Shown: piece after piece, positions 35,896 through 45,363 of the stretch
Position numbering within the stretch: the first letter of the stretch is position 1
How the letters are laid out: the number at the start of each line of letters is the position of its first letter
Assembly (NCBI GenBank): GCA_021818105.1
Contig: JAKAFB010000009.1
Coordinates: 1-64,000 of the forward strand
Length of the DNA stretch: 64,000 nt
Reading direction: 5' to 3'
Source of the DNA: Acidobacteriota bacterium
GTDB taxonomy: Bacteria; Acidobacteriota; Terriglobia; Terriglobales; Acidobacteriaceae
Made by a program: the position numbers and the translations under genes
Notes under the pieces: generated by a model
What the model saw: the letters and a program-made list of their open reading frames with translations, nothing else
What the model was told of the DNA's origin: nothing
Databases searched by the model: none

Positions 35896-38800
35896 GAATA
35901 CTCAACTCCGGCTCAGGCCGAGCCTGTTTCTCTCGCTCTTTGTGGATGATCAGGTAGACAGCGGGGACAAGGAAGACCGTGGCGACCACGGAAACACCCA
36001 GTCCACCGATGATGGCGCGCGCCAAGGGCGCATATTGCTCACTACCTGCCTCCAGCCCGAGGGCCATAGGAATCATGCCCAGGAGCGTAGCGAGTGAAGT
36101 CATGAGAATGGGGCGCAACCGGATCTTGCACGACTGCACTACGGCTTCAGCGACAGGCAGGCCCTCTTCGTGCAAGTGACCTGCAAATTCGACGATGAGA
36201 ATACTGTTGGAGACGACGATGCCGGTCATCATGATGACACCCATGAGCGACATGATGTTGAGCGTGCTATGGGTGATGAGCAGGATGAGCAGCACTCCTG
36301 AGAGGCCGGGAGGGATGGCCATGAGGATGATGAATGGGTCAATGAAGGATGTGAACTGGGCCATCAGAATGAGATAGACCAGGGCAACGGAGAGAACGAG
36401 ACCAATGCCGAAGCGGAGGAAGGACTCATTCATGCTGACGACGGTACCGCGGACAGTGATGCGCACGTTCTGTGGGAGTTGGACACCGGCGATGATCTTC
36501 TTGACCTCGGCGTTGACTCCTTGCAGCGCCTCGGTGGAAGGCATGACGTAGACGTCGATGATGCGGCGGATCTGGTAGTGATCGACCTCAGTGGGTGTAT
36601 TGATTTTCTTGATGTTGGCAACAGACTGGAGCGGGGTGTATTGGGAGATGCCGCTGGCGCGCAGGGGAATCTGCTTGAAGTCGTCCATGGTCATGTGGCC
36701 GATCTTCTGATCAAAGTACTGGACCGTGAGCATGTAGTTATTGCCGGTGTTGGGGTCAATCCAGTAGCTGGGGGCGATCATGCCGTTCGATGTAAGCGCC
36801 GTGATGACATTGTCAACGACCTCCTTGGGCGAGAGGCCGATGAGGCTGGCACGCTCGCGGTCAATGTTGAGATCGAGACCCGGATAGTTGAGGTTCTGCG
36901 GGATCAGGACATCGCTTACGTCTGGTAGCGCTTTGGCCTTGGATGCTATCTGCTGTGCGATGGCATAGGACTGATCCATGTCATTGCCGCTAATCTGCAC
37001 GTCAATAGGAGCGGGGAGGCCCTGGTTGATGACGGAATCCACGAGTCCACCGGCCTGGAAGTAGGTGGTCAGCTGTGGCATATCACTGGCGAGTTTTGCG
37101 CGCACGCGGCGCATGTACTCGTAGCTGCCAATGCGATGACCCTCCTTGAGGCTAACCTGAACGAAAGCGGTATCCATCGAGGAGTTGCTGGTATAGATGG
37201 CTGAGAGGTCAGGTGTGATGCCGATGTTGGAGACAATCATGTCGAGGTCCCGGGGATCGACGGTGGCCCGGATTTCCTGCTCCACCTGGGCAATGTATTG
37301 ATCACTCAGCTCGATGCGCGTGCCGCTGGGGCACTTGATGTTGATGACGAACTGGCCGGGGTCAGTGCGCGGAAAGTAAGAGCGGCCAAGAAGCGGAAAG
37401 AGCGCAAAGCTAAGGAGGACTGCCCCCAAAATGGTGGTGGTTGTACCAATCGGACGAAGGATGGTGCGGTTCACAGCTTTGACATATTTCTCAAGCATCT
37501 GCTGGAACCAAGCGTTGAAGGCATACACGATGCGCTGAAAGAGAGAGCGCTTGCCCACGGCGAGCAATGTGCCATCCTGCTCTTCAGCAACGTGAACGCC
37601 CACGGTCGGCTTGATGAAGCGTGCGCAGTAAAGCGGCACCACGGTCATGGCAACGATATAGGAGGCGAAGAGTGCGAAGACAACCGAAAGAGCGAGCGCC
37701 GTGAAGAGATACTTGCTGACCCCGCTCAGTAATGCTACGGGGAAGAACACAATAGCGGTTGTAAAAGTGGCAGCAAGGACGGCGAGTTGCACCTCCTTAC
37801 CGCCAAGCTCGGCCGCAAGCGCGGGTGGTTCGCCCATTTCAAGATGACGGAAGATGTTCTCCAGCACGACAACTGAGTTATCGATGAGGCGGGAGAAGGC
37901 CAGTGCAAGGCCCGCGAGCACCATGGTGTTAATGGATCCACCACCTGCCCGGATACAGATGAGCGCAGCCAGGGCCGAGAGCGGAATCGAGAGAAGGACA
38001 GCAAAGGTAGCACGCATGCTGCCGAGGAAGAGCAGAATCATTAGTGCCGTGAGGACGAGTCCAATGCCGCCTTCATTGCCCAGGTTGCGCAAGGCGGACT
38101 TGACGAATACAGATTGGTCAAAGACGACGGATGTCTTGAGAGATGCGGGAATATCCACCAGATGCTTGATGGCCTGCTTCATGCCGTTCACGATGGTGAT
38201 GGTGTTACTGTCACCACCTTGCTTGAGTACGGGGACGTAAACAGACTTCTGGCCGTCAATGCGAACGATGTTTGTCTGGATGGTTCCAGAATCTTCGGCC
38301 TTGCCGATGTCTGCCACAAGGACAGAGGCATTGCCGACAGACTTGAGCGGGAGGTCGTTAATCTCATCAGGTGTTGGCACCTGGCTGTTGGCGTAGATGT
38401 TGTAGTCCTTGGCGCCAATGCGCACGTCGCCAGCGGGGAGAATCAAGTTAGAGGAGTTCACGGCGCGAACCACGTCCATCAAGCTCATGTTGTGTGCTTC
38501 CAGCTTGAGTGGGTCCACATAGACCATGATCTGGCGATAGCGGCCGCCAAAGGGTTGCGGAACAGAGGCTCCGGGTACGTTGGCAATCTGATTGCGGACC
38601 TGGAACTGCGCAAGATCCTTCAGGTCGGTCTCATTGAGTCCCCGACCCTTGAGAGTAACCAGGCATACGGGCTGGCTGGAGGCGTCCATGCCCAGCACCA
38701 CCGGAGGTAGCGTGCCGGGCGGTAATCGTCGCAAGTCGGCCATGGCCAGGTTGGCAATGTTACTGAGAGCCGCATTGGCGTCTGTGCCCGGCTTGAAATA

Positions 38801-39073
38801 AATCTTGATGAGGCTGACGCCGGTGAGCGAACGGGACTCAATGTGATCGATGTTGCTGCCCAGCGTAAAGAAGCGCTCGAACGTGTCGGTAATGTCCGCC
38901 TCAATCTGCTGCGGCGGCATGCCGGAATAAAAGGTTGCTACGACAACAACGGGAATATCGATCTGGGGGAAGAGATCAACGGGCATTCCAACGATGTTGG
39001 TAATCCCTACTACAACAATCACAAGACAGGCCATGATGATGAAGTAGGGATACTTGAGGGCGAACTTTGGCAT
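35888..39073 (-). CDS. RND efflux permease B (DN variant of the proton-relay pair)
   Basis: A 1061-residue paralogue of permease A with the same membrane topology. At the TM4 relay it reads RLIDNSVVVLEN: D398 is kept but the second aspartate is N399 (codon AAC, 37877-37879). In AcrB, asparagine at the equivalent position abolishes transport. It also has Ser in place of the AcrB TM10 lysine. It begins 2 bases after the adaptor gene. The two permeases may form a hetero-oligomer as in MdtB/MdtC, with unequal roles in proton coupling. Permease B also has a longer central cytoplasmic loop (VGVHVAEEQDGTLLAVGKRS). Confidence 0.93.
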   Translation of the reverse strand: MPKFALKYPYFIIMACLVIVVVGITNIVGMPVDLFPQIDIPVVVVATFYSGMPPQQIEADITDTFERFFTLGSNIDHIESRSLTGVSLIKIYFKPGTDANAALSNIANLAMADLRRLPPGTLPPVVLGMDASSQPVCLVTLKGRGLNETDLKDLAQFQVRNQIANVPGASVPQPFGGRYRQIMVYVDPLKLEAHNMSLMDVVRAVNSSNLILPAGDVRIGAKDYNIYANSQVPTPDEINDLPLKSVGNASVLVADIGKAEDSGTIQTNIVRIDGQKSVYVPVLKQGGDSNTITIVNGMKQAIKHLVDIPASLKTSVVFDQSVFVKSALRNLGNEGGIGLVLTALMILLFLGSMRATFAVLLSIPLSALAALICIRAGGGSINTMVLAGLALAFSRLIDNSVVVLENIFRHLEMGEPPALAAELGGKEVQLAVLAATFTTAIVFFPVALLSGVSKYLFTALALSVVFALFASYIVAMTVVPLYCARFIKPTVGVHVAEEQDGTLLAVGKRSLFQRIVYAFNAWFQQMLEKYVKAVNRTILRPIGTTTTILGAVLLSFALFPLLGRSYFPRTDPGQFVINIKCPSGTRIELSDQYIAQVEQEIRATVDPRDLDMIVSNIGITPDLSAIYTSNSSMDTAFVQVSLKEGHRIGSYEYMRRVRAKLASDMPQLTTYFQAGGLVDSVINQGLPAPIDVQISGNDMDQSYAIAQQIASKAKALPDVSDVLIPQNLNYPGLDLNIDRERASLIGLSPKEVVDNVITALTSNGMIAPSYWIDPNTGNNYMLTVQYFDQKIGHMTMDDFKQIPLRASGISQYTPLQSVANIKKINTPTEVDHYQIRRIIDVYVMPSTEALQGVNAEVKKIIAGVQLPQNVRITVRGTVVSMNESFLRFGIGLVLSVALVYLILMAQFTSFIDPFIILMAIPPGLSGVLLILLITHSTLNIMSLMGVIMMTGIVVSNSILIVEFAGHLHEEGLPVAEAVVQSCKIRLRPILMTSLATLLGMIPMALGLEAGSEQYAPLARAIIGGLGVSVVATVFLVPAVYLIIHKEREKQARPEPELSIHA
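38475..38950. repeat. Partner copy of the 476-bp conversion tract
   Basis: This matches 35297-35772 with one mismatch and lies in the 5' part of permease B, encoding the first periplasmic porter subdomain (about residues 42-200). Confidence 0.93.
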
Positions 39074-39075
39074 TC

Positions 39076-40317
39076 TTACTCGTCTCCGTCTTGCTGGGTG
39101 ACGCCATTGTTCAGCGACGACTGCTCCATTTTTGGCTTCACGATCTCGCCTGCCTGGAAGTTGGATTGGGCACCGGTGATGACCATATCGCCTTCCTGAA
39201 GGCCGGACTTTATTTCGACACGATTCGACCCCTGCAGGCCAACCTGCACGTTGCGGATCTGCACGCGATGGTCGTTATCGACAACAAGGACCGAGGTCTT
39301 GTTGCCATCCTGAATGAGCGCAGGCTCAGGAATCGTGAGGACGTTGTCATGCTGCTGGAGTTCGATGTCGGTGTTGGCATACATGCCGGGAGTCAAGGAG
39401 AGGTCTTTGTTCTCAACGTCGATTTCGGTTTCCATGGTGCGCGTAGCAAGGCTTACGTTGCGCGTAAAGCGAACGACCTTTCCGACAAAGGTGCGGTGCA
39501 CGGCGTCCACGCGGACGTTGACGTTGGCGCCCTCGTGGATATAGGCGACAGCGTCCTCAGGTACCGGCAGTCGCAGCCGAAGCAGGCCACTCTGCGAAAG
39601 CTTCACAATTGGAAGCGATTGAGTGTCTGACGATGTGCCGGCCTGAATCAGCGCCCCCGTATCCGCATAGCGCCAGATGATAACGCCATCAAGGGGAGCA
39701 GTCACCTTGGTGTAGTCTTCCAGGTCGCTGACGCGCTCGTGATTTGCAAGGGCGCCGGCGGCTTTCTGCTGGGCGGCAGATAGGGCAGACTTCGCCGCAT
39801 CGATTTGCGCTTCAGATGCCAGATCTTTGGCCTGCGCGTCATCGAGCTCCTGCTGGGCAATCAGTCCCGGCTGGGCAGCAGCGGCCTGTTTCAAGCGTTT
39901 GTAGTCAGCATGGAGGGCTGCGTGTTCTGATTGGGCTCGCGCCACTTCATGCTGGGCACGCACGACCTCGTCCTTAGTCTGGGCCACGTCTGCAACGGTA
40001 CCCTGTAGCTGGGCGCCAAGCTCAGGCACTTCGAGTACGGCAAGGACCTGCCCCTGGTGCACACGGTCGCCGATATCGACGTAAATGTCCTTAATGTATC
40101 CGGAGACCTTGGCGTGGACATCTACCACCTGGTAGGGCTGGAACTGACCCGCGAGACTCAAGGTGTGCACGATGTTGCCGCGCTTGACGAGAGACACGGA
40201 GGCAGAGGGAATCTCTGCCGCACGCGCATCGCCGGCACTCTTGGAATCACAGGCAGTGAGACCTAAGGCTGCAATAGAAGTCAGTGCTGCAAGGAGAAGA
40301 GAGAGTCGCTTCCACAT
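39076..40317 (-). CDS. RND efflux periplasmic adaptor (membrane fusion lipoprotein)
   Basis: A 413-residue adaptor with a lipoprotein signal (LLAALTSIAALGLTACDSK, lipobox LTAC), a lipoyl/barrel-sandwich half-motif (VVDVHAKVSGYIKDIYVDIG), a long helical hairpin rich in Ala/Gln (about residues 105-190), the second lipoyl half (KVTAPLDGVIIWRYADTGAL) and beta-barrel and membrane-proximal domains. It is the first gene of the operon adaptor-permease B-permease A-TolC. It bridges the permeases to the TolC channel. No local regulator is encoded upstream. Confidence 0.93.
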   Translation of the reverse strand: MWKRLSLLLAALTSIAALGLTACDSKSAGDARAAEIPSASVSLVKRGNIVHTLSLAGQFQPYQVVDVHAKVSGYIKDIYVDIGDRVHQGQVLAVLEVPELGAQLQGTVADVAQTKDEVVRAQHEVARAQSEHAALHADYKRLKQAAAAQPGLIAQQELDDAQAKDLASEAQIDAAKSALSAAQQKAAGALANHERVSDLEDYTKVTAPLDGVIIWRYADTGALIQAGTSSDTQSLPIVKLSQSGLLRLRLPVPEDAVAYIHEGANVNVRVDAVHRTFVGKVVRFTRNVSLATRTMETEIDVENKDLSLTPGMYANTDIELQQHDNVLTIPEPALIQDGNKTSVLVVDNDHRVQIRNVQVGLQGSNRVEIKSGLQEGDMVITGAQSNFQAGEIVKPKMEQSSLNNGVTQQDGDE

Positions 40318-40459
40318 TGTTGTTTTGGCACCTATGCGTAAGGGTTTGGATCTGCAATTGAGTTGACGGTATGCCGTGCTTCACTGAATCGGGGAAGAGT
40401 TCAACGCAACGGGCAGGTTAGATGGATATTGGCGCCATCGATCGTCTAGGAGCCGAGCT

Positions 40460-40858
40460 TCAGCACAGGAAAGGCGGGGGACGAAGCTGCATTGAACTTA
40501 GGCGCGGGGCCTTCGGACTGCGTCTGTGACCCCCGTAAAAGCTCAACGCACAATGCCTATCCCGTTTGCCCCACAGAGCAAGCAGAAAGCCGCCGAAGAG
40601 CATTCCGCCTGTGAGAACAGTCCAAGGTTGGATACCCAGCGAGTCAGGCAGAGTTTGATGGAGATGAGCGAGGGTAGGTAAGGAACGTTCATTCTCAGAA
40701 AGCAGTTTTGCGTGGGGAATGCTGTGAAAACTGTTCTGAGCCGGCGCATAAAGAGAGAGCTTGTAGGCAAGTCCCCAGAGAACTATCGAAAGAGCCAGTC
40801 CCGCCAGGCCGAGGACAAGCCGCAGTGAACCAACCCGGTATTTCAGCGAGTCATTCAT
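40460..40858 (-). CDS. Hypothetical small membrane protein
   Basis: A possible 132-residue protein with two membrane-spanning segments (LVLGLAGLALSIVLWGLAY and a second around VLTGGMLFGGFLLALWG) and a basic C-terminal tail. I recognise no family. The ATG at 40858 lacks a clear ribosome-binding site. Two hydrophobic helices in one frame and the lack of competing frames support it modestly; it could be spurious. Confidence 0.5.
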   Translation of the reverse strand: MNDSLKYRVGSLRLVLGLAGLALSIVLWGLAYKLSLYAPAQNSFHSIPHAKLLSENERSLPTLAHLHQTLPDSLGIQPWTVLTGGMLFGGFLLALWGKRDRHCALSFYGGHRRSPKAPRLSSMQLRPPPFLC

Positions 40859-41130
40859 GTTCGACTTTTTTACAGTGGGGCGCCAAGTATGACGCATGCA
40901 GTACGCTCTTTCATCACCGCACGGCATCTTTACTAGCTTTGATGCAAACCACAGGGAAAGGTCGTCTCAGAGGCCAGTATTCTTTGATGGTGGACCACCA
41001 TCGTAAAGGGTTGATTAAACAGTTGCAATATGCCGGAGATCCGGCAAGGGGCCATCCGTCAGCGTGATGGGTATAAGTTGTTTTTTTCTAATCAGATAGG
41101 AGCAGGTTTCCCGATCGAAAGGCCAAGTGA
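40859..41130. other. Intergenic region with two compact palindromes
   Basis: A 17-base palindrome GATGGTGG-A-CCACCATC (40986-41002) and a second dyad GCCGGA-GA-TCCGGC (41032-41045) lie between the phosphorylase stop and the small membrane protein start. The loops are too short for good hairpins, so protein-binding sites are more likely. Confidence 0.5.
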
Positions 41131-43644
41131 TTATTGGTACCATAGGATCTCTTGCGCTTCGATCGGGACGAAGGCCTCCAGATGGTACGGAATGACGCGT
41201 GGGGTAAAGTCAGAGGCGGGACGGGAAGCGGGTATACTCGCGGTGTATCGCCATGCATTTTCGCCGACCAGGGCGTCTCCACAAGTCATAACATGGCGTT
41301 CGGGTACTCCGTCAGTGACGGGCTCGGCATACATTTCGACCCTTACGGCTTCAGGGCCGAGTTCATCAAGGTAGACCTGAATCTGGAAGTGATGGAGATT
41401 GTCGGCTGTATCCACGCGGATAGTGCCGAAGCGGACACGCGGCCAGTGGTCAGCGATCTTGCGGCGCCAATGCAAGAGTCCTTCCGTAGTCTTTTGGGTT
41501 TCATCAGTACGGCGCTGATAGGCTGCTGCCAGCGGGATATAGTGTTTTTCAGTGTACTCGCGGACACAGCGGTTGGCAGAAAATACTGGGGTGAGCTGAG
41601 TGAGGCTGGCGCGGATCCGCTTGACCCAAGCGACCGGAACGCCAGATTCGTCGCGATCGTAGAACTCGGGGATTACCTGTTCCTCCAACAGCGTGTACAA
41701 CTGGTCGGCCTCAGAAGCGTCCCAGGCCGGGTCGTCCCCGTGTTCGCGGCCGTCGCCCAAGGCCCATCCAACTTCAGGTGTATAGGCCTCTGCCCACCAG
41801 CCATCAAGTTCAGAGAGGTTCAACCCTCCATTGACAAGTACCTTCATTCCGCTGGTTCCACAGGCTTCCCATGGGCGGCGCGGGGTATTGAGCCAAACAT
41901 CGACTCCCCGCACAAGACTCTCAGTCATCCTCATGTCGTAGTCGGCGAGGAAAACGACCTGTGACCGTGCCGGCGTGTGGCGGATGAAGTCTACCCATTG
42001 ACGAATCATCTCCTGCCCCCGTGTGTCCTGCGGATGTGCCTTGCCGGCAATGAGCAGTTGAACGGGCCGGTGCTTGTTGGTAAGGATGGCAAGGAGGCGC
42101 TCGGGATTGTGAAGGAGTAGATTGGGACGCTTATATGGGGCGAAGCGCCGTGCGAATCCCAGGGTAAGCGCATCAGGTTCAAGGATGCGCTCAATAGCTT
42201 CGACTTCCTGCTCGGTCGCGCCATGGCCGGCGATCTGACGAGCCAACCTTGCGCGGACGAAGTTGACAAGGGTTTCCCGCGAGGTGTGACGCATCTTCCA
42301 GATCCGTGCATCCGAAAGGGCGTTGAAGCCCTCAATAATCGTTTTCTGATCTGCGTCCCAGCGCCCGCGTCCGCAGGCATCATTCCATAACTTGTCGGCT
42401 TCATCTGAATCCCAGATAGGAATGTGTACGCCGTTTGTGACGTGACCAATGGGCACATCTTCGACAGGCCACTCCGGAAAGATGCCCTTGAAGAGCTCGC
42501 GGCTGACTTTTCCGTGCAATCGACTGACGGCATTGACAGCACAACTACCACGTAGAGCAAGAAGTGCCATGCTGAAAGGTTCTGCATCATCAAAGGTATT
42601 CTGGCGGCCCAAAGCGAGCAATTCCTGCATTGGGATATGGAGGTCGTCCTGCGCATAGTGGCGGAAATAGCGTTTGACAAGCTCAGGCGCAAACCTGTCG
42701 AAGCCTGCCTCGACGGGCGTGTGGGTGGTGAATAGATTCCCCGCACGGACCACTGTGAGAGCAGTGTCAAACGGTACGTTTGCCTCCTGCATGTAGTCCC
42801 GCGCGCGCTCCAGTACGGCGAACGCCGCATGGCCCTCATTGAGATGGCAGACAGGAGGGCGAAGACCGACAGCGCGCAGCATGCGCCAGCCGCCGATACC
42901 CAGTACAAGTTCCTGCGTCAAGCGGACCTCAGGACTGCCACCGTAGAGCTCGCTCGTTATCCCGCGGTGCTCGGGAAGATTGGCGGGATCGTTTGTGTCA
43001 AGGAGATAGAGTATGCGCCGGCCAACCTGCACCTGCCATACACGAATCCACAAAGGATAGCCGGGAAGCTTAAGTTGAACGCGGAGCCACTCGCCGTTGG
43101 CCTGACGCACAGGCTTAATCGGGAGCTGTCCGGGGTCGTTAAAGGGGTAGAGCGCCTGCTGGCGTCCTTCGGCGTCGAGACGCTGCCTAAAATAGCCGAC
43201 CTGATAGAGCAGTCCTACGCCCACGACCGGGACGCCCAGGTCGCTGGCGGATTTGAGCTGATCGCCGGCGACATTGCCAAGTCCTCCCGAATAAATGGGC
43301 AGGGCATCGCTGAGCATGAACTCCATGCTGAAGTAGGCGACGTGACTGAAGGGACGCTGTGGGTAAGTGCTCTCGAACCAACTTGAGGACTGCTCGCGCC
43401 ATTCGCGGCGGCTTGCAATTTCGTCAATTTTCGCACAGAATTGCGGCTCCGCCATCAGGGCATCGAGCCTTTCTCTGGAAACGGTCTGGAGCATTACCCA
43501 CGGATTGCGAGTCAGTTCCCAGAGCTCAGGGTCAAGGTGCTTCCAGAGTTCGTCCGCAGCATGGTTCCATGACCAGCGCAGATCTAGGGCGATGTTAGCC
43601 AGCGCTTGCATGAGGGACGCATTTGGAGAAGCGTCATGTTCCAT
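41131..43644 (-). CDS. glgP: Alpha-glucan (glycogen/maltodextrin) phosphorylase
   Basis: An 837-residue GT35 enzyme that releases glucose-1-phosphate from alpha-1,4-glucans. The pyridoxal-phosphate lysine is in EACGTSGMKVLVNGG, followed by LNLSELDGWWAEAY. Upstream are YFSMEFMLSDALPIYSGGLG, CHLNEGHAAFAVLERARDY and FTTHTPVEAGFDRF, all typical of the shorter bacterial alpha-glucan phosphorylase group rather than the classic E. coli form. The ATG at 43644 has AGGGAG upstream. No other glycogen genes are adjacent, and the gene appears to be monocistronic. Confidence 0.95.
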   Translation of the reverse strand: MEHDASPNASLMQALANIALDLRWSWNHAADELWKHLDPELWELTRNPWVMLQTVSRERLDALMAEPQFCAKIDEIASRREWREQSSSWFESTYPQRPFSHVAYFSMEFMLSDALPIYSGGLGNVAGDQLKSASDLGVPVVGVGLLYQVGYFRQRLDAEGRQQALYPFNDPGQLPIKPVRQANGEWLRVQLKLPGYPLWIRVWQVQVGRRILYLLDTNDPANLPEHRGITSELYGGSPEVRLTQELVLGIGGWRMLRAVGLRPPVCHLNEGHAAFAVLERARDYMQEANVPFDTALTVVRAGNLFTTHTPVEAGFDRFAPELVKRYFRHYAQDDLHIPMQELLALGRQNTFDDAEPFSMALLALRGSCAVNAVSRLHGKVSRELFKGIFPEWPVEDVPIGHVTNGVHIPIWDSDEADKLWNDACGRGRWDADQKTIIEGFNALSDARIWKMRHTSRETLVNFVRARLARQIAGHGATEQEVEAIERILEPDALTLGFARRFAPYKRPNLLLHNPERLLAILTNKHRPVQLLIAGKAHPQDTRGQEMIRQWVDFIRHTPARSQVVFLADYDMRMTESLVRGVDVWLNTPRRPWEACGTSGMKVLVNGGLNLSELDGWWAEAYTPEVGWALGDGREHGDDPAWDASEADQLYTLLEEQVIPEFYDRDESGVPVAWVKRIRASLTQLTPVFSANRCVREYTEKHYIPLAAAYQRRTDETQKTTEGLLHWRRKIADHWPRVRFGTIRVDTADNLHHFQIQVYLDELGPEAVRVEMYAEPVTDGVPERHVMTCGDALVGENAWRYTASIPASRPASDFTPRVIPYHLEAFVPIEAQEILWYQ

Positions 43645-43877
43645 GGCAGGCTCCCTTGCCTAACAGCGTCCTGCATTTTGGCAAAATGCGCAACTCGGGC
43701 AACGCGCGCCAGAAAATATTGGTTTGAATCTGTGAAACTCCTGGCGAGATGCATCCGTTGAGAAGGACGGAACGTCTATGGTCTAGGGAAAATGTGCACG
43801 AGCTGGCGGGAGAGGGCGGCTTTCCTGTCGGCTTGAGGATGTGGGCTGTACGAGGGCGAAACGACGCCATAAAAAGT

Positions 43878-43903
43878 TCAGCGGGCCGTGGATGGCCCGC
43901 TGA
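43878..43903 (-). terminator. Intrinsic terminator of gltB-gltD
   Basis: A perfect 10-bp stem TCAGCGGGCC/GGCCCGCTGA has a 6-base loop and is followed on the minus strand by ACTTTTTATGG. It lies 23 bases past the gltD stop. Confidence 0.9.
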
Positions 43904-43926
43904 TGAGTGCAACCCGCGTAAGGCCT

Positions 43927-45363
43927 TCACCCGATAGAGGTGCGATGCAGGAGCGCGGCCTTCTGGGAAAGGTAAGTGTCTACGGCTGCTGCTGCCTTGC
44001 GGCCTTCTGAAATTGCCCAGACTACGAGCGACTGACCGCGACGCATGTCTCCCGCGGCAAAAATGCCATCCTTGGATGTCATGTAGTCAGTGGTTGCCAC
44101 GTTGCCGCGCTGATCAAGATCAACGCCGAGCTGCTCGATCATGCCATTGCGCACAGGACCGAGGAAGCCCATGGCCAGCAGGACGAGATCGACGTCGAGG
44201 GTGAACTCTGTACCCGGAATGGGTTCAAACTTGGGCGGCGGGCCCACTCGCACGGCGTGCAACTGCTTGACGTTGCCGCTTTCGTCGCCGGTGAACTTCA
44301 CGCTGTTGATGCTCCAGTCGCGGATGCCGCCTTCCTCATGCGAGCTTTCCGTGCGGAGCTGCATGGGCCAGAGCGGCCAGGGCGTGGAAGAGGCACGCGT
44401 CTCTGGCGGCTTGGGCATAATTTCAAACTGATGCACGCTCTTCGCGCCTTGACGGAGGCTGGTGCCAAGGCAGTCTGCGCCGGTGTCGCCACCGCCGATG
44501 ATGAGCACGCGCTTGCCGGCAGCAGTGATGGCGGTGGAGGGGTCGACGGTGTCGCCCTCACAGCGATGGTTCTGTTGCGGCAGGAACTCCATGGCGAAGT
44601 GAATCCCCTTAAGCTCACGACCGGGAATCTTGAGGTCGCGGGGCTGTTCGGAACCGCCGCAGAGCAGGATTGCATCATAGTGTTCGGTCAGCGCTTCCAC
44701 AGGGACGTTGACACCGACGTGTGCGCCAGTGACAAAGCTCACACCCTCGGCGCGCATCTGCTGCAGCCTGCGGTCGATAACGTGCTTTTCCAGTTTAAAG
44801 TTAGGAATCCCGTAGCGGAGCAAGCCCCCGATTCGGTCGTTCTTCTCGTACACCGTGACGGAGTGGCCGGCGCGGCGCAATTGCTGCGCGGCGGCTAGGC
44901 CCGAGGGGCCGCTGCCGACGACGGCAACACGCTTGCCGGTGTTGTGCTCCGGCGGCTCGGGGTGAATCCAGCCCTCATCCCAGGCGCGCTCGACAATGCT
45001 TTTTTCGATGAGCTTGATGGAGACAGGTGGCAGGTTGATGCCCAACACGCAGGCCGCCTCGCACGGAGCAGGGCAGATCCGGCCGGTAAACTCCGGGAAG
45101 TTGTTGGTAGCATGCAGACGCCTGATGGCGCTTTCCCAGCGGCCGTTGTAGACGAGGTCATTCCAGTCGGGAATGATGTTATTCACCGGACAGCCGGTAT
45201 GGCAGAAGGGCACGCCACAGTCCATGCAGCGGGCACCCTGCTCGCGCTGTCTTTCCTCGGGGAATGGCTGGTAGATTTCGAACCAGTCCTTGATGCGCTC
45301 CTCTGGCTTGCGCCGTGTCGGCTGTTCGCGATCGATTTCCAGAAATCCAGTGACCTTACCCAT
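43927..45363 (-). CDS. gltD: Glutamate synthase small subunit
   Basis: A 478-residue NADPH-oxidising subunit of glutamate synthase. The N-terminal part binds [4Fe-4S] clusters ([30 protein letters not shown]), followed by FAD- and NADPH-binding folds ([33 protein letters not shown]) and the C-terminal [19 protein letters not shown]. The ATG at 45363 has AGAGGTG upstream and overlaps the gltB stop by 8 bases, so translation is coupled. It passes electrons to GltB, where 2-oxoglutarate and glutamine become two glutamates. Confidence 0.96.
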   Translation of the reverse strand: MGKVTGFLEIDREQPTRRKPEERIKDWFEIYQPFPEERQREQGARCMDCGVPFCHTGCPVNNIIPDWNDLVYNGRWESAIRRLHATNNFPEFTGRICPAPCEAACVLGINLPPVSIKLIEKSIVERAWDEGWIHPEPPEHNTGKRVAVVGSGPSGLAAAQQLRRAGHSVTVYEKNDRIGGLLRYGIPNFKLEKHVIDRRLQQMRAEGVSFVTGAHVGVNVPVEALTEHYDAILLCGGSEQPRDLKIPGRELKGIHFAMEFLPQQNHRCEGDTVDPSTAITAAGKRVLIIGGGDTGADCLGTSLRQGAKSVHQFEIMPKPPETRASSTPWPLWPMQLRTESSHEEGGIRDWSINSVKFTGDESGNVKQLHAVRVGPPPKFEPIPGTEFTLDVDLVLLAMGFLGPVRNGMIEQLGVDLDQRGNVATTDYMTSKDGIFAAGDMRRGQSLVVWAISEGRKAAAAVDTYLSQKAALLHRTSIG

